Origin: CAIVAT01 sp964387205 | GTDB taxonomy: Bacteria > Bacteroidota > Bacteroidia > Bacteroidales > FEN-979 | Reading direction: 5' to 3' | NCBI GenBank assembly: GCA_964387205.1 | Contig: CAYLVY010000080.1 | Span: 1-17,633 of the forward strand | Length of the DNA: 17,633 nucleotides | Part shown: piece after piece, positions 12,685 to 17,633 of the stretch | How the letters are laid out: each line of letters opens with the position of its first letter | How positions within the stretch are numbered: the first letter of the stretch is position 1 | Position numbers and translations under genes: made by a program | Notes under the pieces: generated by a model | Told to the model about the DNA's origin: nothing | What the model saw: only the letters and a program-made list of their open reading frames with translations | The model's database searches: none

Positions 12685-14090
12685 ATGCCCCTTCAACCAC
12701 CGTCAAAGCGTTTCATCATGCCCTGAAATTCAGGGCCGACCTTTGCATTGGGTGCTCTCATTGCATGAACGTCTGTCCCACCGAAGCCATCCGTGTCCAG
12801 AATGGCAAAGCAAGGATGATCGGTAACCGTTGCATCGATTGCGGGGATTGCTACCGGGTATGCCCGGTTGGCGCGATCACGGTCGAACAGGATGATTTCG
12901 ACAGCATCTATCGGTTCCGCTACCGGGTGGCACTCTTACCGGCCATTTTTACCGGCCAGTTCCCCGACAGCGCGGGTACGCGCAATATACTTTCAGCCGT
13001 TATGGAACTGGGTTTTACCCATGTGATGGAGGTGGAACACGGGGTTGAATATCTGAGTGAAAGGATCGGGGATTGCCTATCGTCCTGCGAACAACCCAGC
13101 CCCATGATCTCCTCCTTCTGTCCGGCCGTGGTAAGGTTGATCCAGGTCAAATTCCCCACCCTGGTCAGCCATATCATACGTCTGAAAGCTCCGGTTGACA
13201 TCACGGCGCTCCATATCCGGAAACAACTTCTGGAAGAAGGGGCACTGCCCGAAGAAATTGGGATTTACTATGTTGCCCCATGCCCGGCCAAGATCGTGGC
13301 ATTGAAGGAACCTGTCGGGGAATCTGTCTCCATCGTTACCGGTGTGATCAACATGAACTTCCTCTTCAACAAGGTGTTCAAAATACTCAGGCAGAACAAG
13401 CAAATAACCAGGGATATCCGTTTTAGTCCGCTCTCCTCCAAGGCAGTGCGCTGGAGCCTGACCAGGGGTGAGGCCGGCAGCATCAGTGGAGCAAAAACAC
13501 TGGCCATTGATGAGATCAACAACGTGATCGAATTCCTCGAAAAACTTGAAAATGAAGAAATTGACGGTGTTGATTTTCTCGAGCTCAGGGCCTGTGATGA
13601 AAGTTGTGCCGGAGGCATCCTATGTCCGGGCAATCGGTTTATAACCGCTGAAAAAGTGAGGAACCGGGCACAGAAATGCGCGGAAATCATCAGCCATGAG
13701 TCCGGAACACCCATTTATCCGCAGATCTCCCCACGCGATCCGTTTATCCTGGAACACTCCGTCGTGGAAGAGATCATGCCCAGGTCGATTCTCAAGCTGG
13801 ATGACAATCTCTCGGCCGCTATGACCAAAATGAAAAGGATATATGAACTCAACCGTATGTTACCGCAGGTGGATTGCGGTATTTGCGGAGCCCCCACCTG
13901 CAAATCCTTTGCCGAAGATGTAGTTCAGGTTGAATCTGATCTCAGGCGCTGTATCTTTATTCAAAGGGTTCATGAGCAGAACGATTGGATAGAAAGCGCC
14001 GAGTCGGTTGCCATCATGAAGCAGACCTGGGGTGAGGGAAAACTCGATAAGAATTGCCTGAAAGACAGCAATAACGACTTAACCACCTAA
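12681..14090 (+). CDS. Sensory-type [FeFe]-hydrogenase-like protein (ferredoxin + H-domain + Fe-S domain)
   Basis: A 469-residue iron-sulfur protein. Two N-terminal [4Fe-4S] clusters (Cys22, 25, 28, 32 and Cys51, 54, 57, 61) precede an H-cluster-like domain. The four cubane-ligand positions are kept: Cys147 (SSFCPAV), Cys201 (VAPCPAK), Cys305 and Cys309 (ACDESCAGG). The proton-transfer Cys next to the first ligand is replaced by Phe146, and L3 lacks the GGCxGGGG pattern of working hydrogenases. A C-terminal Fe-S domain (CGICGAPTC, Cys399, 402, 407, plus Cys424) follows. This resembles the group C/D putative sensory hydrogenases (HydS-like), but without a PAS domain. I infer a redox or H2 sensor that signals through the neighbouring ATPase or DRTGG proteins. 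Whether it carries a diiron site cannot be told from sequence. Starts within the ATGA overlap with the ATPase gene. Confidence 0.88.
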   Translation: MNAPSTTVKAFHHALKFRADLCIGCSHCMNVCPTEAIRVQNGKARMIGNRCIDCGDCYRVCPVGAITVEQDDFDSIYRFRYRVALLPAIFTGQFPDSAGTRNILSAVMELGFTHVMEVEHGVEYLSERIGDCLSSCEQPSPMISSFCPAVVRLIQVKFPTLVSHIIRLKAPVDITALHIRKQLLEEGALPEEIGIYYVAPCPAKIVALKEPVGESVSIVTGVINMNFLFNKVFKILRQNKQITRDIRFSPLSSKAVRWSLTRGEAGSISGAKTLAIDEINNVIEFLEKLENEEIDGVDFLELRACDESCAGGILCPGNRFITAEKVRNRAQKCAEIISHESGTPIYPQISPRDPFILEHSVVEEIMPRSILKLDDNLSAAMTKMKRIYELNRMLPQVDCGICGAPTCKSFAEDVVQVESDLRRCIFIQRVHEQNDWIESAESVAIMKQTWGEGKLDKNCLKDSNNDLTT

Positions 14091-14099
14091 AAAGCGATC

Positions 14100-14444
14100 A
14101 TGAAAACGGAACTCAGAAATATCATCGGTGCATTGGACTTGACCCATTTCAATGAAGGGACGGACACTTCCCGGGAGGTTATCGGAGGTTATACCTCAGA
14201 TCTCCTCAGTGATGTGATGGGTCATGCCCGTTCGGGAGAGGTTTGGATTACCTTGCAAACCCACAAAAACGTTGCCGCCATTGCCTCCCTGAAAGAGTTA
14301 TCTGCCATTATCCTGGTCAAAGGCCTTACACCGGATGACGACATGCTGTCTCAGGCATCGGCTGAGGGAATTCCTGTGCTGGGAAGTGCCTGCGGATCGT
14401 TTGAGATCAGCGGGAAATTATATCAACTACTGAGCGGGAAATGA
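14100..14444 (+). CDS. DRTGG-domain protein (second copy)
   Basis: A 114-residue single-domain protein, the same length as the copy at 11913. The signature GGYTSDLLSDVMGHARSGEV (29-48) and VWITLQTHKNVAAIASLKEL (48-67) are typical of small DRTGG proteins in hydrogenase clusters. Two Gly-rich turns (GIPVLGSACGSFEISGKLY) close the domain. It lacks a kinase motif. The gene starts 9 bases after the H-domain gene and overlaps the PHP gene by 4 bases (ATGA), so all five genes of the module should be co-translated. The two copies differ clearly, which argues for distinct binding roles; they flank the ATPase and H-domain genes. Confidence 0.88.
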   Translation: MKTELRNIIGALDLTHFNEGTDTSREVIGGYTSDLLSDVMGHARSGEVWITLQTHKNVAAIASLKELSAIILVKGLTPDDDMLSQASAEGIPVLGSACGSFEISGKLYQLLSGK

Positions 14445-15199
14445 AAACCTGCAAAGCCGATTTGCACATCCATACCTTACTCTCTCCCTGCGGCAGCCTG
14501 GAGATGAGCCCAGACAATATTATCAGTCGGGCCGTTGCGCGAGGTCTGGATACGATCGGCATAACCGACCACAACTCCACACTTCAGTGTGAAGTAGTGC
14601 GAAACCTTGGAAAAGAAGCAGGCATTGAGGTGCTGATGGGAGCAGAAGTAACCACAAGGGAAGAGGTACATTGCCTGGTCTATTTTGAGAATTCCACAAT
14701 TTTGCGATGTTTTCAGCAATACCTGGATGAACATCTTCCGGATCTCCGTAATGATCCGGGACGATTTGGATTTCAGGTTGCGGTGGACAACCGGAACACT
14801 ATTGTTTATGAAGAGCAGCGACTGCTTATCAATGCGTTAGATGTCAGCCTTGAACAGATGTCCACCATAGTTCATTCCCTGGAAGGTATCATTATTCCCG
14901 CCCATATCGACCGGCCCCATTTTGGGCTGATCGGCCAGCTTGGGTTTATTCCGGATGATCTGAAGGTTGATGGTTTTGAGATATCAACCTTGGCAACACC
15001 ATATCAGATGGCGGCCGCTCATCCGGCACTCGCTGATCACTCCCTGGTCCGTGGTTCGGATGCTCATATGCCGGAGATGATCGGCAGCAGTATGTCACTG
15101 TTCCGATGTGTTAATCTCGACTTCATTACCTTGAAATCGATGCTGCTGCAACGAAGAAATTTCATTTACCTGCCGGAAAGTGACATATTTATCAACTAA
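14441..15199 (+). CDS. PHP-domain phosphoesterase-like protein
   Basis: A 252-residue PHP (polymerase and histidinol phosphatase) domain protein, expected to be a metal-dependent phosphoesterase. Metal-ligand candidates are His9 and His11 (DLHIHT), Asp43-His44 (ITDHNS), Glu69 (MGAEVTT), His78 (EVHCLVYF), His155 (AHIDRP), and Asp207/His209 (GSDAHM). All the usual motifs are present, so it is probably active. No substrate is known to me for the version found in hydrogenase clusters. It overlaps the DRTGG gene by 4 bases and ends the module; a new promoter-like element follows. A dephosphorylating step opposite to the RsbW-like ATPase, or hydrolysis of a nucleotide signal, is possible but speculative. 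Confidence 0.9.
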   Translation: MKTCKADLHIHTLLSPCGSLEMSPDNIISRAVARGLDTIGITDHNSTLQCEVVRNLGKEAGIEVLMGAEVTTREEVHCLVYFENSTILRCFQQYLDEHLPDLRNDPGRFGFQVAVDNRNTIVYEEQRLLINALDVSLEQMSTIVHSLEGIIIPAHIDRPHFGLIGQLGFIPDDLKVDGFEISTLATPYQMAAAHPALADHSLVRGSDAHMPEMIGSSMSLFRCVNLDFITLKSMLLQRRNFIYLPESDIFIN

Positions 15200-15201
15200 A
15201 C

Positions 15202-15235
15202 TGTGAAATTAGTAACAAAGTGAAAATTGTAACAA
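15202..15235. promoter_or_regulatory. Tandem operator-like repeats before second hydrogenase operon
   Basis: Two 16-base units, GTGAAATTAGTAACAA (15203-15218) and GTGAAAATTGTAACAA (15220-15235), agree at 14 of 16 bases with a 17-base period. Each resembles a degraded Rex-like half-palindrome (GTGAA...ACAA). The second is centred 18.5 bp upstream of the -7 box, as in hydC. Confidence 0.55.
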
Positions 15236-15244
15236 TAAAATTCG

Positions 15245-15252
15245 CAACTTTG
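15245..15252 (+). promoter_or_regulatory. -7-like box of the second hydrogenase operon
   Basis: CAACTTTG differs from the hydC box TAACTTTG by one base and is followed by the same GC. It ends 2 bases before the ATG at 15255, so a transcript from here would be essentially leaderless. Confidence 0.45.
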
Positions 15253-15254
15253 CA

Positions 15255-15800
15255 ATGAAAAACCTGGCCATGCATATTTTAGATATTTTCCAGAATTCGA
15301 TCCGGGCAAATGCCACCTGCATTTCGCTCGAAATTGATGAGGAACAGCGTGGAAATTCGTTGTGCATGACGATTCTGGACAACGGTAAAGGAATGGACCG
15401 TGAAATGCTGGAAAAGGTGACCGATCCCTTTTACACAACCCGCAATACCCGCCGGGTAGGCTTAGGACTTCCCTTACTGAAACAAAACGCAGAACGGAGC
15501 GGCGGTGAGTTTTCGATTTTCAGTGAACCGGGGAAAGGGACAATGGTGAAGGCAACCTTTACATTAAATCACCTTGACCGGCCTTCTCATGGAGATCTGG
15601 CCGGGGTGTTGATATTGAGTGTTACTTCAAACCCCACGGTTGATTTTATTTACCAGCATACGCGCAATGGCCAGTCCTACCGGTTTTCCAGTTCAGAGAT
15701 CAGGGAAGCGCTGGGCGGGCTGTCGCTCAATGCTCCTGAACTATATGGTATCCTGCACGATATGGTGACAGGTAACCTTCAAGATATAGGTGTGAATTGA
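15255..15800 (+). CDS. Histidine-kinase-type ATPase without dimerisation domain
   Basis: A 181-residue GHKL ATPase that begins directly at the N-box (HILDIFQNSIRANA, 7-20; Asn14). It has G1 LDNGKGMD (41-48), F-box TDPFYTTR (56-63) and G2 GLGLPLLKQNA (69-79), then SGGEFSIFSEPGKGTMVKATF. No DHp/HisKA domain and no room for one, so it cannot autophosphorylate as a normal sensor kinase. Residues ~108-181 form an extension (DLAGVLILSVTSNPTVDFIY...) which I do not recognise as a named domain. As I recall, such a gene commonly sits between a NuoE gene and the [2Fe-2S]/NuoF genes in [FeFe]-hydrogenase operons of Clostridia. Here it leads the second operon, 55 bases after the PHP gene. It may regulate or help assemble the hydrogenase; unproven. 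Confidence 0.88.
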   Translation: MKNLAMHILDIFQNSIRANATCISLEIDEEQRGNSLCMTILDNGKGMDREMLEKVTDPFYTTRNTRRVGLGLPLLKQNAERSGGEFSIFSEPGKGTMVKATFTLNHLDRPSHGDLAGVLILSVTSNPTVDFIYQHTRNGQSYRFSSSEIREALGGLSLNAPELYGILHDMVTGNLQDIGVN

Positions 15801-15819
15801 ATATTTAACCATTTTTATT

Positions 15820-16218
15820 ATGGAAAAGGTAAAAACACTGGCCGACCTGAAAAAATTGCAGGAGAGCCTGAAAGCAAAGATCGAACTCCGGGAAAAGAGC
15901 AACCATCCTGAATCGAGGATACAGGTAAAGGTTGCGATGGCCACCTGCGGCATTGCCTCCGGAGCCAAAGAGGTGATGGAGACCTTTATTGAAGAATTCT
16001 CCAAACGAAACATCGACGCGGTCGTCACCCAGACAGGTTGTATGGGATATTGCTACGCAGAACCCACCATTGAAGTGACCATGCCGGGCAGTGATCCTAT
16101 CATTTTCGGATTTGTCGATCCCAAAAAAGCAAGCCGGATCATTGATAAATATGTCCTCAACAATGAACTGGTAGAAGGGATCATTCCAGTTAATTATGAA
16201 AAGATACACAACCATTAA
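15820..16218 (+). CDS. HndB-like (2Fe-2S) thioredoxin-fold protein
   Basis: A 132-residue protein. The N-terminal ~30 residues form a charged helix (LADLKKLQESLKAKIELREK). A thioredoxin-like ferredoxin domain follows with Cys43 in VAMATCGIASGAKEV and Cys74/Cys78 in TQTGCMGYC, then EPTIEVTMPG and a typical C-terminal FGFVDPKKASRIIDKYV. Only three Cys fall in cluster-binding positions; the first motif has Ser or Ala where HydC has its second Cys. As far as I remember this CGIAxGA form is the norm in the subfamily, which resembles HndB of the Desulfovibrio NADP-reducing hydrogenase. It lies between the ATPase and the NuoF-like subunit, with short spacers of 19 and 15 bases, so it should be a small electron-transfer subunit of the second hydrogenase. 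Confidence 0.87.
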   Translation: MEKVKTLADLKKLQESLKAKIELREKSNHPESRIQVKVAMATCGIASGAKEVMETFIEEFSKRNIDAVVTQTGCMGYCYAEPTIEVTMPGSDPIIFGFVDPKKASRIIDKYVLNNELVEGIIPVNYEKIHNH

Positions 16219-16233
16219 AATCTGATAGCAAAA

Positions 16234-17633
16234 ATGGGAAAAATTAAATATCATATCCTGGTGTGTGGCGGCACAGGATGCCATGCCTCCCTGAGTGATG
16301 ATATTCTGAAAAATTTTCAGGATATCATCAGGGAAAAGGGATTGGAGTCTGAAGTTCAGGCGATTAAGACCGGCTGTTTCGGTTTTTGCGAGAAGGGACC
16401 CATTGTAAAGATCATGCCGGATAACACGTTTTACACCCAGGTGAAGCCGGAAGACTGTTCAGAGATCCTGATGGAGCATATCATCAAAGGGCGCCAGGTA
16501 ACAAGGTTGCTATATGTGGATCCTGAGACCAATGAGAAAGTCGGTGATGAAAAGCATATTGGTTTTTACCAGAAACAGATCCGGATCGCATTGCGCAACT
16601 GCGGTTTTATCAATCCGGAAAACATTGAAGAATATATTGCCCGGGATGGTTACATGGCCCTGGGAAAGGTGCTGACGGAGATGTCACCGGAAACGACCAT
16701 CGACATGATTAAAAAGTCGGGTTTAAGAGGTCGTGGCGGTGGCGGTTTTCCCACCGGCCTGAAATGGGAGATCACCCGTGCCGTGAAATCGGATAAAAAA
16801 TATGTAGTATGCAATGCCGATGAGGGGGACCCGGGAGCCTTTATGGATCGGTCTGTACTGGAAGGGGATCCCCATTCGGTACTGGAAGCGATGGCCATCA
16901 ATGGCTATTGCACAGGCGCAGACCAGGGGGTAATCTATATCCGCGCCGAGTATCCCCTTGCCGTGGAGAGGCTAAAAATCGCCATGAAACAAGCCGGGGA
17001 ATATGGTCTATTAGGGAAAGATATTATGGGCACCGGTTTCAATTTTGATATCGAGATCCGTTACGGTGCCGGTGCCTTTGTTTGCGGTGAAGAGACAGCA
17101 CTGATCCATTCCATGGAAGGACTCCGCGGTGAGCCCACGGTGAAGCCCCCTTTCCCGTCGGAATCGGGATTTTTCGGGAGACCCACCAATGTCAACAATG
17201 TAGAGACCTATGCCAATATCCCGCCCATCATCCTGAAAGGAGCAGAATGGTTTTCCGGCATTGGTACCGCCAAAAGCAAAGGGACCAAGGTTTTTGCCCT
17301 GGCCGGAAAAATCAACAACGTGGGACTTATTGAAGTCCCCATGGGAATTACCCTCCGGGAAGTAATTTATGAAATCGGCGGAGGCATTAAAAACGGGAAG
17401 AAATTTAAAGCCGTTCAAACGGGTGGCCCTTCCGGCGGTATGCTGACAGAAAAGCATCTCGATACGCCGATTGATTATGATAACCTCATTGCAGCAGGCT
17501 CTATGATGGGATCAGGAGGTATGATCGTGATGGACGAGGATGATTGCATGGTGGCCATGGCCAAGTTTTACCTGGAATTTACGGTGGAGGAGTCGTGCGG
17601 AAAATGTTCCCCTTGCCGCATCGGGAATAAGCG
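16234..17633 (+). CDS. NAD(P)H-linked hydrogenase flavoprotein subunit HydB/HndC, long form (3' end outside window)
   Basis: An open frame from the ATG at 16234 to the window edge (466 complete codons, no stop). Residues 1-~90 form a thioredoxin-like [2Fe-2S] domain with Cys11 and Cys16 (VCGGTGCHA) and Cys48 and Cys52 (TGCFGFCEKGP). The NuoF core follows: GLRGRGGGGFPTGLKW (FMN/NADH) at about bases 16720-16767, NADEGDPGAF, and GAGAFVCGEETALIHSMEG. The first three [4Fe-4S] ligands appear in ESCGKCSPCRIGNK at the very end. Unlike the HydB at 5151, this one has the N-terminal domain of bifurcating-type HydB/HndC; whether it also has a C-terminal 2x[4Fe-4S] domain lies outside the window. The next gene is expected to be a second HydA/HndD. 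Part of the operon with the ATPase and HndB-like genes. Confidence 0.93.
   Translation, partial: MGKIKYHILVCGGTGCHASLSDDILKNFQDIIREKGLESEVQAIKTGCFGFCEKGPIVKIMPDNTFYTQVKPEDCSEILMEHIIKGRQVTRLLYVDPETNEKVGDEKHIGFYQKQIRIALRNCGFINPENIEEYIARDGYMALGKVLTEMSPETTIDMIKKSGLRGRGGGGFPTGLKWEITRAVKSDKKYVVCNADEGDPGAFMDRSVLEGDPHSVLEAMAINGYCTGADQGVIYIRAEYPLAVERLKIAMKQAGEYGLLGKDIMGTGFNFDIEIRYGAGAFVCGEETALIHSMEGLRGEPTVKPPFPSESGFFGRPTNVNNVETYANIPPIILKGAEWFSGIGTAKSKGTKVFALAGKINNVGLIEVPMGITLREVIYEIGGGIKNGKKFKAVQTGGPSGGMLTEKHLDTPIDYDNLIAAGSMMGSGGMIVMDEDDCMVAMAKFYLEFTVEESCGKCSPCRIGNK

Noticed and set aside
1..17633. CRISPR array, tRNA, rRNA, insertion sequence or phage genes
   Set aside because: I saw no regularly spaced direct repeats, tRNA-like cloverleaf, transposase motif or terminal inverted repeats in the window.

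Overview
The window looks like a piece of an anaerobic, fermentative Bacteroidota genome (Bacteroidales or a close relative), probably a metagenome scaffold because it contains a 10-N gap. Four things point there: an FtsK gene followed directly by a LolA-type gene, several TAnnTTTG -7 boxes of the Bacteroidota type, AT-rich intergenic DNA with few strong Shine-Dalgarno sites, and a HEFKTP-type sensor kinase paired with an OmpR-type regulator. The taxonomic call is inference; no rRNA is present.

Region 1 (1-4430) is housekeeping. It holds the 3' end of ftsK, a lolA-like periplasmic lipoprotein carrier, a transketolase split into N- and C-terminal genes that overlap by 13 bases, and truA on the minus strand converging on the transketolase. 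The 10-N gap (3533-3542) lies inside the C-terminal transketolase gene and its length breaks the frame. The true C-terminus is recovered in another frame and ends at 3641.

Region 2 (4431-8201) is a complete hydCBA operon for a trimeric NAD(H)-linked [FeFe]-hydrogenase. It runs from a TAnnTTTG promoter, overlapped by a near-perfect Rex-like (or CRP-like) palindrome, to a strong intrinsic terminator. The HydB here is short: it has no N-terminal thioredoxin-like [2Fe-2S] domain and no C-terminal ferredoxin domain.

Region 3 (8206-11726) has a divergently transcribed secreted coiled-coil protein of unknown family and a histidine kinase/response regulator pair. Their shared 132-bp intergenic region carries four GTTAA repeats spaced 11, 10 and 11 bp, a likely binding site for the OmpR-type regulator.

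Region 4 (11913-15199) is a compact five-gene module: DRTGG protein, RsbW-like ATPase, a ferredoxin/H-domain protein resembling sensory [FeFe]-hydrogenases, a second DRTGG protein, and a PHP-domain protein. I infer a redox or hydrogen sensing and signalling cassette.

Region 5 (15255-end) starts a second hydrogenase operon: a histidine-kinase-type ATPase without a dimerisation domain, an HndB-like [2Fe-2S] protein, and a HydB/HndC flavoprotein with an N-terminal thioredoxin-like domain, cut by the window edge. Its promoter region resembles that of hydCBA in both -7 box and operator-like spacing, suggesting shared redox control. The hydrogenase genes and the sensory module together look like a system for disposing of NADH and reduced ferredoxin as H2 under feedback control.
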